DNA from: Sphagnum magellanicum
Lineage: Eukaryota > Streptophyta > Sphagnopsida > Sphagnales > Sphagnaceae
Assembly (NCBI GenBank): GCA_021904315.1
Contig: CM038922.1
Location: forward strand, 3,571,347 to 3,635,346
Length of the DNA stretch: 64,000 bases
Reading direction: 5' to 3'
Part shown: positions 1-12,396 of the stretch, in pieces
How the letters are laid out: each line of letters starts with the position of its first letter
How positions within the stretch are numbered: position 1 is the first letter of the stretch
Position numbers and translations under genes: made by a program
Notes under the pieces: generated by a model
Databases searched by the model: none
Told to the model about the DNA's origin: nothing
Seen by the model: the letters and a program-made list of their open reading frames with translations, nothing else

Positions 1-99
1 GAAACACATGGCAACCTCACAAAGTGATACATGTCACAATTTTTTAAAAAACCAAACACATATATTTTTTCTTTCTAATCAAATGTTGTCACGTGCTAC

Positions 100-1160
100 C
101 TCTTAATTTAGGGAACCTAGCTTTAAAAGCCTACCCTAGGCAACCTAGCCTAGGTGTTAAAAAAGTTTCATAGGCTAAGTAAGCCGCCAAGGTATCTAGA
201 CATTTATGTGTTTATGTTTCTAGGTGTTTAGGTTTACAAGTGGGAAAACTTGAACTCCCCACCTCCATTTCGGGGAACAAGTTTTTAACCATTGTACCAC
301 ATTATTTATTTATGATGATTATTACTTACCACTAATTTATAAACAATATTTTTTTTGTATCAAGTTAACCTAACTCATCCTAGGCTAACTTAGGTTGATT
401 TAGGTTAATTTAGGCTACGTAGTAGCCTAGCCTTGGCTAACATAAGTTAATTTAGATTAACTTAAGCATTCTTAACCTAAATATAGGCCTACTTACCATA
501 AATTAACATAGATTTAGACTAGGCTAAAATAGGTTAAACTTAATTAAACTAACATAATTGTTTGAACTAAACTTGGTTAGATTTGGTAAAACTTGAAAAT
601 ATTAATATTAATTAGGCTAAAATAAATAAATTTAATTAGACTTTTTTAAAAAGGCAAAACTACAACACTTAGGCAAAACTTGGCAAAACTAAATTAACAT
701 TAGACTATTTAGCCTAGCCTACTTACCTTAAATTAACATAGATTATTTTTAATTAAATTTTGTTAGACTTTACAAAACTTGGATAAGTTAGGTTAAAATA
801 ATGTATTGATGTTAAATTTGGCTAAACATGGCTACTTAGGCTAACTTGAATAGATTTGGCAAAACATGGCTAAATTAAACCACTTACATTAAACTTGGGT
901 TAATTTTGGTTAAATTTGCTTCAATTTGTTTAATTTGTTTTTTTTTAAAACCATCTAAAATTGGTTAACCCAAGCTAAACTAAGTTACTTATATTTTGCT
1001 AGGTTAAAATTAGGATAATTTAAACTAAAATAAAATTAGTTTAAATTATGTTAAATTAAGCTATATTAGACAAAATTAAACAAAATTATGTCATTTAGTC
1101 TAAATTAAGCTAAAGTAAATTAGACTTGTTAAAGTAGGTCAATTTAAATTATGGTAAACT
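100..1160. repeat. Degenerate CTAA/TTAGG-word repeat block
   Basis: About 1 kb is built from loosely repeated words such as TAGGCTAA, TTAGGTTAA, CCTAGGCTA and AAATTAGGC, with no fixed period. No reading frame survives. Similar word blocks recur near 24.2-24.7 and 25.2-25.4 kb, and a related TACCTAGG form lies at 21 kb, so this is a family and not chance composition. It resembles a decayed short-unit satellite. It is not canonical plant telomere repeat (TTTAGGG), which does not occur as a run here. Confidence 0.7.
240..305 (-). mobile_element. tRNA-like SINE head
   Basis: Read on the minus strand, the segment has a box-A-like TGGTACAATGGTTA followed about 30 bases later by a box-B-like GGGGAGTTCAAGTTTT. 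This matches the internal RNA polymerase III promoter layout of tRNA-derived SINEs. The anticodon and acceptor arms do not fold as a functional tRNA, so a decayed SINE is likelier than a tRNA gene. The body and tail cannot be traced. Confidence 0.45.
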
Positions 1161-1164
1161 AAAC

Positions 1165-1975
1165 CTTACTATTTAATCATTTATTTGTCCATTTCAAATT
1201 AAAATATTGTTTCAATATGAATACACTAATTGCATAATCATATTATTAGTCATAATTACTTTTAGTCCTAATTATAGTCATATGCATAATCATGTAGTCA
1301 TAATTTTGACCATAGTTATTAAGATGGTAGCAACTAAAGGCCACATATGATTATATGACTATGTTTGGACATTAATTACAAAATTATCTAATCATAAAAA
1401 TCACATTTTGTCATTGTGAAATCACCACACATGTCATCCCACCATTGGCCAAATGCATTAACCATCGTAATTGCAACACAATTTACCTTTCAACTTAATT
1501 TCTACTATGGTTATCCAATGGTGGAATGTTTGGGGTGTGCCATGGGTCACTATATCATTGGTTAAACATTCATTTGACATAGTTGAAATGTAGTCAAAAT
1601 TGAAACTAAATATTTTGCTAATGTCATACGCAGTCAATGGATGAAGTTCATCCATTAATCAAAGGAAGTTGACAACATTTTGTGATTAGGTTGGTAAGAT
1701 AGTTTGCAATTAAAATGGTTAATACTGACTATTAATGTGGTGTTGACATTTGGCAAACTTTTTCAACTTCAATGACATTGTTGATATGTATTTAATTTTT
1801 TTGGTTTGAAATTGAAAAAAATATTTTTCGATTACAAAAAATACTTTGCAACTATTTTTATTGTTCTCAACTATGTTTTACAGTCAAGATGTGGTTGAGA
1901 ACGTAGTTGCAAAAGAAGGGATTTTCTACTTGTCAATAAATCATTTAAAATTAATCGTAAAACTATGATAGTTTG
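1165..1975. other. No gene seen; CATAATCAT-rich AT spacer
   Basis: The first 250 bases are rich in CATAATCAT and AGTCATAAT words. The same words follow the short-word repeats at 21.9-22.2 kb, which suggests both stretches are copies of one composite repeat. Nothing coding is recognised in the rest. Confidence 0.4.
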
Positions 1976-2760
1976 TGAATATAAACCATCATCATCAACA
2001 TTTCTAGGGCATCATCACTTCATGAATATTGGTGTTGTCACCAATCTTTCCTTCAACAATTGGAATGCATCTCCGCAAAAGGTTTGTTAAAGGAATGGCC
2101 AATTTCAAAAAATCATTTATGAACTTGTGATAGTATGAAGCCCATCCAAGGAATGATCATAATGCCAGCACAGACTTTGGGGGTTCCAATCCAAAATTGC
2201 TTCACCTTCCAATCATCAATTTGAAGTCCCTCTTGTCTAATCATTTGCCTTTGGCACCCCAATTCCACACTTTTCAAACTTAACGTACAACTCATGTTCA
2301 CTTAACTTTTGTAACACCTTCTTTGAGGTTCTCCATGTGTTCCTTCAATAATTTACAATGTCAAAATGTTGTGTATTTAAATAACCACAAAATTTAGTTA
2401 ATCTTGACAAAATCATTCATGGAAATGCAAAATGTGGCAATCACATTGATTGGAGAGCCAAAAGGCAAATCATGAAAAATTCATAAGACCCATGTCTTGT
2501 GTGTCCCATAAGGTGCCTTGGTGTTTACCATGCATCCCCCCTAACTTGGGCATTATGAAGTTCACCTATAATTGGATAAGCACTTTCCCAATTTACTTTG
2601 AAGTTGAATGCAATATGCCATATGCAAGATGCACCTCAATGAATGATTCAAGCTCCTTTAATGGGAGCTCCATTTGCCTCATAACTATTTTGGTCATGAA
2701 TGAGTGTGAGGCTATTTTCTCCAAGAAGCTCATAAGACCTCATGTTTAACTTTGGGGCAT
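1975..2760 (-). mobile_element. Ty3/Gypsy reverse transcriptase fossil
   Basis: On the minus strand, translated pieces match the Gypsy reverse transcriptase in family order. A GHTRHGSYEF-like stretch corresponds to the strand before MPFGL. Next comes the region around the catalytic motif, then a VLQKLSEHELYVKFEKC-like stretch and an EGLQIDDWKV-like connection toward RNase H, and last sequence typical of the RT/RNase H linker. The element is broken many times over and no LTR or primer-binding site is seen next to it. It is clearly old. Assignment to Ty3/Gypsy is from remembered family sequence, not a search. Confidence 0.7.
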
Positions 2761-3184
2761 AAAATCAAAATTGTATGGTGAATATGTTTTAATAATATAA
2801 TTGCAACATGTAATGTTGACTAAATAACTTCCAAACAAAAAGAAATGTAAATTGTGAAAGATGGATTTTTTTTTGGCTATGATAAAAATCCTTTTACCTA
2901 CAAAGGACTCCATAACTATCAATTTATGACATGTAATGATACAAATTATCATTTATCATTATCAATTATCATTCACCATTGGTATGTAATAATTAAATGA
3001 CCTAATACTTCATTTTGGTAACATCTTGATAATTGATCCATAATCTAAAATTGTTTTGGTTGATATGTGTAATAAAATTGTGTTTGACATGACGTCTTAA
3101 GTGGTTCCCTACTAATCAAGAATTAAACCATATTATTTATGGTAACTTATCTTAATAGTAAACTAACCACAACTTAATTAAATA

Positions 3185-3335
3185 ACCAACATAACACACT
3201 TTATTGCTATCATGCACTATCATGTCAATGTCTACAACTATCATTGTTAACACACACACATCACAAATGACAAAGACCACCCTAATGGCACATAATTTCC
3301 AAACCACCCATTTATTTAGGGCCAAGGTCCCACAA
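3185..3335. repeat. Dispersed repeat, copy 1 (CTACAACTATCATTGTT family)
   Basis: The core CATGTCAATGTCTACAACT and ATCATTGTTAACACACAC, followed by ACATCACAAATGACAAAGA, is shared in the same orientation with two copies at 56.2 and 56.6 kb. All three continue into a C/A-rich part ending in a CCAAACCA-like word. No coding content or ends are defined. It could be part of an LTR or a non-autonomous element. Confidence 0.5.
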
Positions 3336-3369
3336 AACCAAATCTTAATGTAGGGAATCATTCCTATAC

Positions 3370-4900
3370 ATCCATCACAAATAAAAATAACAAAAAATAA
3401 TTAAAAACAAAATAACCCAAAATAGCCTAAGGTAGAATAACTTAAAATAACATAAAATACAATAGCCTAAATAACTTAGGATATTTAAAGCAACAACATT
3501 AAAAAACCTATTTACTATAATGAATTATTTCAATTAATATTGTATTAAACTAATTAATAATGAAATATGATAATTACGTAGTGACCTTATAGTAACATTA
3601 GGCAAGTTGAAATGATTAGGGTGAAGTGAACCTATTTCACTTTGAAAGCCTCATAGTGATTTAGGTTAATGGATTGCACCCCACTTTTGTACTAGTGTGT
3701 CAATAATTAAATCATTCGAAACATGCATCACAAGCTCCCAAACCTTGCATTGTGTTATATATGGATCAAATTTCTTGGGAATGAGTTATTTCCTAATTCA
3801 TGCTTTAAACTCTTTTGAATGATACACATGCATATGTCCTAATTCACACTGCATTTATTTCCACCAAGTTTGCACATAACTTTGAAAGTGGGTATAAGCT
3901 CACTCCATTATAATGTTTTGATCAACTTTCATCATGTGGATGTAATCCTCCATTTTGAATAACCAAATGTGCACAACCTTGTGATCATGAAGTTCCCAAG
4001 TCTAGCAAGTTTAAAGGCCATACTTATTCAAATGAGTTTCCTCCTTTGAACATTTTCGCTAACCCACATCAAAAGGGTTAGTTCCTCAATAGTGAAATGT
4101 ATTAACTTGGTCCCCTCATCATTCACATCACATTCTTCAGGTTTAAAGGATTTTACTTGGTCCTATCAATCATCATATACCTTTTGAATGTATTGATTTG
4201 GGTGTTTTGGTTAACATTAACATGAGGCTTTTCCCCTGTAATGTCAATTGCACTTCATTTTGTTCATGTAATTTCATTTGTTCTTTTTGGTCAATATATT
4301 AATGCAAGCTCTTCCAAGATTAATGTTTTTCCTCCGAATTTTGGTACCATGTGGCATGCCCACAAATTCATTTAAAGTTTATGAATAGTAATAAAAAAAA
4401 AGGTGAATTAACATGCACTCCCTAGCTCCACACGTTTGGGGGTTTGATGGGTGTGAAGGAGGTCCCAAACAAGCTTAAAATGAAGGTGTTAATGTGAATC
4501 GATGGACAATTTAGAACTTGCACAAACCAAAAAAAATTTGATTAACACAAATTGGAGTTATGTGACACTCAAACTTAATCATGAACAACCTAAACTCACT
4601 TGACTCACCCAACCCAAACCCTTCAAAGGAGGCACCACTTTCTTTCCTATAATGTAGCAAGCATTGGCCATGTGAGAGTTTTGAATCTTTAAGGGAATAT
4701 TGTGTGTACCTAAGCTTGGTCCAAATTAGGTCTTCAATAAATCAATGGAAGGATCTTGAGGTTTAGATATAAAAAATGTGTTTGTATTCTACATTTGAAC
4801 TTGTGAATTAAAAAATAGCCAAAATAATCATTAAAAGTCAAATTGGTAGCTTAACTTTCAACCATTAAAACCCAAGAAATATGGATGCAATGACATTTGA
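3370..4900. other. No gene recognised
   Basis: This is AT-rich, stop-dense sequence in all frames. Some minus-strand peptide patches look like eroded polyprotein, but none can be named. A short A run sits near 4390. Confidence 0.4.
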
Positions 4901-4914
4901 ATTGAAGATGTGAT

Positions 4915-5670
4915 ATGACATTAGAAAAATCTTATCAAAGACCACAATTTTCCCCCTATAAGCTTATCCATCAAAGCTTATATGTGAGATTATCTTTTGG
5001 GCATCCTAAGAATTTTTGCCATTTTGATGTAGCCCTTACCATTGGTCATATAATATATTATAGGAAAGGAGGTAGTGGTTCCTCTCCAAGTCTGGGTCAT
5101 GGTGTGTCTTATGAACTTGTTTTGCTCGTGGTTCATCTATGCAACATTTTGGCTCTGACTTCTATTAATCACCTTTTTTTTTTGTTTATGCAAATTGATC
5201 TCAACTTGAACTCTTGCTTGTGAATTCACCCTAATCCATCTTGGAATTCCCACCTATGTTTTCACTCTTGGGAGCTAAGGAATGCACCTTGGGTTTTCAA
5301 TTTGTTGCAAACTTTAAAATCAACAAGTTTTTTTACCTTTCATACCACAAGTGACAAATTTAAGAAGTTATTATTGGGACTCCATTTCCCAATGATTCCC
5401 ACTTGGGAAGTTTTAGGACTCACCTCCTTTGCATATTCCAACACTTGTGGGAATGTGTGTGAGTCCGCATCCTCATTTATGTGGGTCACGATAGCTTTAT
5501 GACATCCATGGCTTGTTTGTGCACCATTTTGATTATAAACTACACAAAAAAAAAATTCTATTGGTTTGACAACACCATGAGTTCAACTATGAGTTAGTCC
5601 TAGTGCCACCTTGGAACTTCCAAGCCTTCTTCTTTGTTTGGAGTTAAGGAACACACCCCAATTAGCATGT
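4915..5670. mobile_element. Gypsy-type LTR fragment
   Basis: The segment matches the reverse complement of the LTR at 27.7-29.2 kb. Shared landmarks are the ATATTATAGG..GGAGG stretch, TCCAAGTCTGGGTCATGGTG, GTGGTTCATCTATGCA, and later GTTTTCACTCTTGGGAGCTAAGGAATGCA. A second partial copy of the same landmarks (CCACCTTGGAACTTCCAAG, GGAGTTAAGGAACACACCCC) follows at 5.6 kb, echoing the tandem structure of the 28-kb copy. Both ends are lost. The high divergence from the 28-kb copy suggests an old insertion. Confidence 0.55.
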
Positions 5671-8600
5671 AATCCACTACAAAACTATAAACCAACAAAA
5701 TCATTTACTATCAATACCATTTAACAAACCTAAGGGTGTGTCATCTTGGGTAAAACAAAAGTTGTATACTTTAGTTATCAAACATGCAACAATTAAAACC
5801 TAAGGTAAATGTGCTACTTCTCATTTTTATAAAAATCAATTCAATTTTTTTGAAAACAAGTTAAATAAACTTATGAAAAAAAATATTTTATAGATATCTT
5901 GTAGTTTTGTCTATTGGTTATTTTTAACGTAAAATTTGATAAACTAGTAATTAGTTATGAATTTTATATGTAATTGACTCAAAATGGTATATCACTATAA
6001 CATATTCATTTGGAATTGAAAACAATTCCAACATTATGAACTATTCATTGTATTCTCCTTTTTCAAATCCAATGTAATGATGTCTAAATAATGTTTATTT
6101 ATATTAAAATGTCCATCAACGATATTATGTATTATCATTACTTGTTAATCATAACCTTAGCACTTAATGTCACATGAACAAAATTAATTAATTTTAATTT
6201 TATTTTTCAAATTACTTGTTCTCAAAGGATTTAGATACCTCGATATTATAAACTTAAAATTCTTTTATTCAACCCTTATTTGACTTAATCACCTTAATGT
6301 AAAAACTTCTAATCAATAGCTTTACAACCTAATACCAACAACTCCATAAAAGTTTATTTCACACTTCCATTACATTTAATTATGATATGACATAATTTTG
6401 ATCCATTAAGGTGGTTAATGATTTAATATATGTCAAGTCTATGTTTGCCAAAATCAATATTTATAAAAATATAAATCCCCACAACTCTTATCCCTAATGT
6501 TGGTACAAAAATATTCAATTAACAACTAGTTGTTCAATCCATTTCTTATAAACCAACAACCAACATCATCCCCTTTAGTTATACATAAATGCCAATTCTA
6601 GTAATAGACTATGTCAAAATTCATGACCCTACTAGTTGGCCTCTAGCACATAGTTGGTTTTTCACACACCTACTTATGTAGTTTCGCAAATTTTATAACT
6701 TCAACCCAAGCCTTCCCTCTAGCCATAAACAATTGGATTGGTGTTATATAACATGTATAATTTACATTCACAATGTAGCACATTTGATATAAGATCTATT
6801 GGTTGTATCCACTAAATATGCATAAAATATTGTTGATATGGTCAATAAGATCAAGGGAAAAAAAGAATGCACACATGTAAATATGCTCTTTTTTAGTGTT
6901 CTATTACATCATACAAAGTTTATTTCACAAATAACATAACAAAGACAAAATCACAAATAAAAATCTCATGGTCATATGCAAACAATAATATTCCTTGCAT
7001 TGAAACTAACAAGGGAAAACACATAAGAAAAACCTTAAAATACTTTCACATCAGATAAAACATTATATCATACCTACAACTAATCACTTGCAATATTTTT
7101 TAAAGCATAATTTTTTAGAAAAATGGTGTTTTAAAACCTTGTTTTCCAAATTTCAGAATTTTGACACAACAATTTAACTATGTGAAGTCTTTTTAAGTTT
7201 CAAAGACTATTGTGATAGGGCAATGGTTAAGGCTACTTAATGTGTGTAAAAATGCATGGTTCAATTCTTGTGAAATTTAACACAATGTTAACTTTTACAT
7301 TTAGACAATTTTGTTCATCTAATGTTGATTCAATGGTTTCAAATCTTTGAATTGTTTGGTAGGCAACACAACACATTGCACAAAATTTGAAATCAAACCA
7401 CACCTAATGACCTTGTTTTCTTGTTCCCTAAAATGTGGATTCTACTTAAGACAATAATATAATTTGTTTGGTTTGGGAACTTCATTACTTTTATTGGTAA
7501 CCATTAGGCTTTCCTAGATTAACCATTACATCAATCACTTGGTTAAAAATTTATTTAACCAAGTGACATAATTTCAGGGTAAGCACATTTTCTTATCAAA
7601 TTTCATTGGAGGGTTCTTTGACACGTAATTTCCCCTTCTTTCAACAAATAAATGAACAAAGTGCCTCATCCATGCAAAACAAAAATGAAAAAAAATTAAT
7701 GCAAAGATGTATTTTATAACACTCATTGACCTAGGGACCTTTGTTAAGGGCAAGGTTCCTATTATACATATTTGTTAACTTACATGATGTTCTCCAATAT
7801 TTTCTATGTTAATGTGTGATGAATTGACAACAATGAATTTTTTTTGGGTAGATTTTTTTTTTTTTTTTTTTGCACCAAATCTTTTTCAAAAACACTTTTA
7901 ATATAAAATGTGTTTTTAGCACACAAAAAGATTTTTTTTGAAAAATCAAATAATTAAGGATTTAAAAAATTATATGAAAGTGGTCTTGGAACATATGATC
8001 TTGTCTAAAATTCGATAATTGCTCATTTTTTTCATGTGAGTACAAGGATGATGAATAGAGCTAAAAAAAAGGAGTATAAGGTAGTGTTTAATGTGTGTCA
8101 CAACATAATAATCTAAATAAATTTTTCTTTACTTTGCTCGAAAAATGTATGATAGTGTTTAAAGAGCAAGGCATTATCCCTCCCTACGTAAATTTTTGGC
8201 ATTTTTTTTGTGATGCTTAATGATATGGTATCATTGGACAAAATAAAAAAATGTTGAAGGAACATTTTGTTTTTGAAATGCCCGAAACTAGTGGTTTTTT
8301 ATGGGGGTGAAAAATTGTCAAATTTCTTTAAATTCCTTAAAAATTTGGTCAACCATTTGTAAGCTTGGAATTAAAGGGGGAAAAATAATTATTTGCCTAA
8401 ATCTTATCATGGAAATGGATGCCATCATTGGCATTAGTACTTCGTGTTATACTCTGTCACCTTCAAAGTGATTATGTCATATTGATTCACTAGATATAGC
8501 CTTCATTGTTGACCATGTCACCATCTTCTCCCTTTACACCCATAAAATTTTGCCACTTTGTATCTTTCAATCTAAGCCATTCGCTAACTCAATGCAACAC

Positions 8601-9035
8601 ATTTAGGTTTGTTTTTGCCATTCATTATCATGCTTGCAAGATGAAACCACTGAGGCTTGAACCCCATTTGAAATGTGTATGTGCATTGTGTATAATCTAT
8701 GAGCAATGCGAATTAAGTCTATACATTCAAACATTAAAATCTATGAATAATGAACATTGAATATGTACTATGAACGTGCAATGGCAATGTTGCATGTGAA
8801 ATCGGCATTGAATGGAAACTTTCAAATTAAGAAACAATTTGAAAAGATTGTGCAATTTGGTGTTGCTAGATGTACATCTTGGAATTGTTGAAGCTTAGAT
8901 ACAAGAAGTGAATACTTAAGACATGGAATTAGTTAGTGAACTTCTATAAAATATTTTCAATCCTTGGCCCTCTACATATGTGTTCATGTTTATGTGATGT
9001 AAAGTTGGTTGCACATACCAATTTTCTTTTCTCTT
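5670..9035. other. AT-rich spacer without recognisable genes
   Basis: No conserved protein pattern was found on either strand. The stretch holds a T run at about 7850-7872 and one tRNA-like head at 7.2 kb, listed separately. The part just upstream of 9.04 kb may include more of the neighbouring hAT element, but similarity is too weak to assign. Confidence 0.4.
7212..7272 (+). mobile_element. tRNA-like SINE head
   Basis: A box-A-like GGGCAATGGTTAAGGC is followed 24 bases later by a box-B-like ATGGTTCAATTCTTG. This is the internal promoter order of tRNA-derived SINEs. Flanks do not complete a cloverleaf, and no A-rich or T-rich tail is obvious, so this is a fragment. Confidence 0.4.
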
Positions 9036-9039
9036 GTGA

Positions 9040-10600
9040 TGGCTAGATTAGGTGCTAACAACTTGACCCATTTGTTTATGCAAGCCTTGATGAACAAAGG
9101 TGGTTTATACAAAGAGTTAATTGGTAAGAAGCAAATGACATTTGGTGTAGATGGGGATTTTGGATTATCATGTTAGGGTTATAAAACAAATTTCTAAAGG
9201 GTAGCCCCCCGATGGATGGCCCCCCCATTCCATGGAAGTTCATTGTATGGATCACCAAACCAATATTGTGGTGCAAACAATATCATAGTTGCAATCAATG
9301 GAAAGTAGAATCAAAGGTATATTCTCAACATTGTATAATATTAAAAAATTGAGCTTTAAATGGCATTAGGATTTTTTCAAGCTTGTTAAGATAATGGAAA
9401 CAAAAGGTGCTAAGAATGTGACTTCCTAGGTTGGATTTCTATGTTGTCCCTAATTCCCATTGATAAGTGTTGTGTCTAAATAAAAGACATTGATGATGAA
9501 GATGACCATTGATCAAACCAACAATGACATGGCAAAGGCAAATATTTGATCTCCCCCATGATATCAAAATTATTTTGGGGTCTATTGCCATACCCCTTTG
9601 TAGCAATAGGTTCACAACTTGATTAAATTCAACTAGTTGATAAATGTGTTCATCTATGATTTTGTGATAGTAACCAAAGTTTGCCAAGGCAAGATCTATG
9701 TTTTATACATGAACACAAGGTCCAAGTTCAATAATTTTGAAGGTTATAAATCCATATTGGATGCTAAAAATTAATTATCATGCATTGGGTGACAAATTTG
9801 AACATTGGCATTGAACATTTTACATAATTTGATGTGAATTGACAACACATATGGGCAACACACATAAATTGTATATCAACATAATATTATTTATGGTGCA
9901 AAGCTATATGTTGTAGCCATTGCACTTGTGGAGGCAAAGTGTGTAGGTATTTTATAAACCTTAACCCTTTCTTGCATTTCTTGTTTATGTGCATTGTGGT
10001 TGTGTGATAATGTTTTGTTCCAAGGGGTGGGTGTTTGTGTTTGAACTTTGGTAGGGGCCATTGAATGCCTTGTTGCAAAACTACAAGGTAGGTTATTCAT
10101 TCATGGGATTATGGATAGTTTGGATGCACTTTACCCATAATATCGACTCCATCCATATGCAGAAGAATGTTTCAATTAACATTTAGAGGTGATAAAAACA
10201 ACTTATTGCTAGCCCAAGAAGGTGGGCATTGATGTTTGGGTGCATGAGGTGCTTCTAATAACTTTTGTGGGCATTCAACAATCCATGTTCAAACTAACCA
10301 TCAAATCCAATGTTTTGGATGCCATGGTTAAACCTACAAATATGAATCTTTTCACACAACTTTGGCACATTCCTTTAATTATCAAAATACTTTCTTATTT
10401 CTTTTTAGCATATTTCAAATTGTTAGAAATTGCCATGGTACAAGTCCTTGGTAGTATGGAAGATGTGCATTGCTTCAATTTTTCAGTGTTCAAAAAATCC
10501 AAGTTATGCACTCAACTCACTAACAACTTGTGTATAGTGGTTAGAATATTCTACCATTTTTTTTTCACCCTTCACAATTTTTCATATACATGAATAATGG
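9040..10600 (+). pseudogene. hAT-family transposase remnant (middle and C-terminal parts)
   Basis: Peptide pieces follow the order of a plant hAT transposase. First is LVKIMETKGAKNVTS near 9.38 kb, preceded by KKQMTFGVDGDFG near 9.14 kb in the RNase H-like catalytic region. Next come DQTNNDMAKANI near 9.51 kb and LWHIPLIIKILSYFF near 10.36 kb. Last is IAMVQVLGSMEDVHCFNF near 10.43 kb, the hAT C-terminal dimerisation domain (ERTFS-type motif altered to VHCFN), running to about 10593. hAT enzymes cut and paste their DNA in the nucleus. The frame is broken repeatedly by stops and shifts, so it cannot be active. The last 123 codons remain open. No terminal inverted repeats or 8-bp duplications were located. 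Confidence 0.75.
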
Positions 10601-11245
10601 TGTGACAAACATCTTTGATATTGGGTGAGAACTTCATTTGTCTAATGCTCTTAGCTATGCAATTTTTTAATGCAAAAAATAAAACTATTTTTTCATTATG
10701 TTTTGTTGTAACAAGTGCTTGCTACTTTTTTGTGTAATGGGATCCTAATGGATACCACTTTTAACTTATGATTTCCCTATTAACAATTTGCAAGTTCAAA
10801 TGTCCTTTGTGAAATGGCATCCATGATTGTAATTTGGCATGTATGTGTTGCTTTTGCTTAACTTTTGTCTTGCAAGACACTTGTGTTACAATTGGTGGTT
10901 TGAAGGGTTTAATACCCTCACAAGTGATTGTTCTTGTATGCTTGTGGTTTTAGGGTTATGAACATTATGCATTTGTGTGTGTTTTGAGGTTGCATTATGC
11001 GTGATCCTTGTTGAGGTTTGAATCTTGGGATATATGCTCATTTCTAAGTGCTCCTCTAATGTTGGAGTCTCTATTCTTCAAAGGTAGATAGTTGAAGAAG
11101 TTTCTCCTATTACACCTTCACAATAGCCAAAACCTTGGTATTTATAATCACCCACCTTGAGGAAAAAAAAACACCTAATTGAATATCATTCCCCTTAAAA
11201 ACTTACCAAAAGCTAGATGAATCTCCAAGTCATTCCAAACACTCT
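10600..11245. other. No gene recognised
   Basis: AT-rich sequence downstream of the hAT remnant. A GGTTTGAAGGGTTTAATACC word at 10.9 kb resembles a box B but has no partner box A. Confidence 0.35.
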
Positions 11246-11250
11246 CCCAA

Positions 11251-11271
11251 ACCCCCCCTCCCCCCCCCCCA
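11251..11271. repeat. Poly-C tract
   Basis: A run of C interrupted by a single T, followed by (AACA)n-like sequence. It marks the left edge of a GC-richer, single-copy-looking block that extends to about 14.1 kb. Confidence 0.8.
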
Positions 11272-11432
11272 ACAAACAAACACTAACCCCACCATTCGGG
11301 GACAGCATATTCCACTGATAACATGCCCTCCAGATACTCAGAAAAATTTCTACCAATCCTTTACAGGTTCAAAGATTTTTTCATTCCTATGTCTGAATCT
11401 ATATTATTATATCCTTTGATTTCTTGTGGCAG

Positions 11433-11510
11433 ATCAGAAACTTGTCAACCCCTTCATGTGTCACACCAATAATATTTGTTTTTGCACAAGATATTCCTGT
11501 CACAAGAAAG
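11433..11510 (+). other. Possible small exon, unrecognised
   Basis: A 78-base stretch lies between an acceptor-like TTCTTGTGGCAG and a donor-like AAG|GTATGC. One frame is open throughout and includes PSCVTPIIFVFAQDIPVTRK, which has a protein-like hydrophobic core. No neighbouring exon in a compatible phase was found, and the peptide was not recognised. It lies in a less decayed block, which is why it is mentioned, but chance splice-site pairs are common. Confidence 0.2.
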
Positions 11511-12084
11511 GTATGCATCACTCATCCAAAACATGGCTGATTGTCCAAGTTCCAACCATCCCTTCCTTCCTTTGGGGTTTTTATCCAGGACTCTTCAGTC
11601 CATGCTTCACCCCTATTATGTACATACATAGTAGCTAGGTGGGTGATAGATAATTTAGATAAGCATATAATCTTAGAATCTAACATGTCTAGCATGACTT
11701 AGGTGTGAATTGAATACGACCGAGGACTTGCAAGCCAACTATGATCCATGAGTCCTAACCAATTGGTAAGGTGGTTTGAGAATCCCATGTTTCAGAGAAG
11801 ACCCACCAGGAGTGTGTCAGTTTTTGGTCATCACTTTTGTCTTGTTCCTGAAAGAGAGGGGCCAGGAAATTGATTATTTGTGTTGTTGTAAAATCCATGC
11901 AGTGAGTTAGTCATCACATAATTTGTTCCAACTTGTAGGCAGGAAGGATGTCATTTTCTTCAGCAGCAAAAGTGCTCTCATGGTCTTGGACAAATTTGTG
12001 ACTCTCATTTATAAAAAGAAATAGGCAAGTTGCTTGGGTGTTTGTTTGTCAGTCCAACCAACCAAACCAGATTCCTTCCACCAC

Positions 12085-12265
12085 AAAAGGTGATGGCTTA
12101 GTGGTACAACCATTGTTTGGTACCACAAAGAAAGGTCTTGACTTGAGTCCAAACTCCAAATTTACTGGTGCGCAAATGAAAGCCTTGTCATGTTCTCGGC
12201 CACTCAGTCTCACTTTAAAAGTATTGCTAATATCTTGTCAGTTAAGTCTGTTGTTGCGTTCGTAA
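12085..12265 (+). mobile_element. tRNA-derived SINE
   Basis: Box-A-like TGGCTTAGTGGT at 12094 and box-B-like GGTCTTGACTTGAGTCC at 12134 have SINE-type spacing and near-consensus bases. This is the clearest tRNA-derived head in the window. The body runs on for about 100 bases and ends near an A/T-rich stretch (AATTTTTTAAAATAAG). Target duplications were not identified. Confidence 0.55.
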
Positions 12266-12396
12266 TTTTTTAAAATAAGAAAATCAATTTTCTTTGACCC
12301 ACAAAGGAAGCTTTTTTGTGAAGAATATTGAGATATTTTATTTCCTGTTTTCTTGAACATGTAAAGCACTCCAAGGCTTTTCTTCTTTGTATTTAA

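Noticed and set aside
100-1160. Interstitial telomere array
   Set aside because: The words resemble TTAGG but there is no run of TTTAGGG or TTAGGG. Only the 15-base telobox at 33.08 kb is exact.
2450-2749. Plus-strand gene of 99 codons
   Set aside because: It is the antisense shadow of the minus-strand Gypsy reverse-transcriptase fossil.
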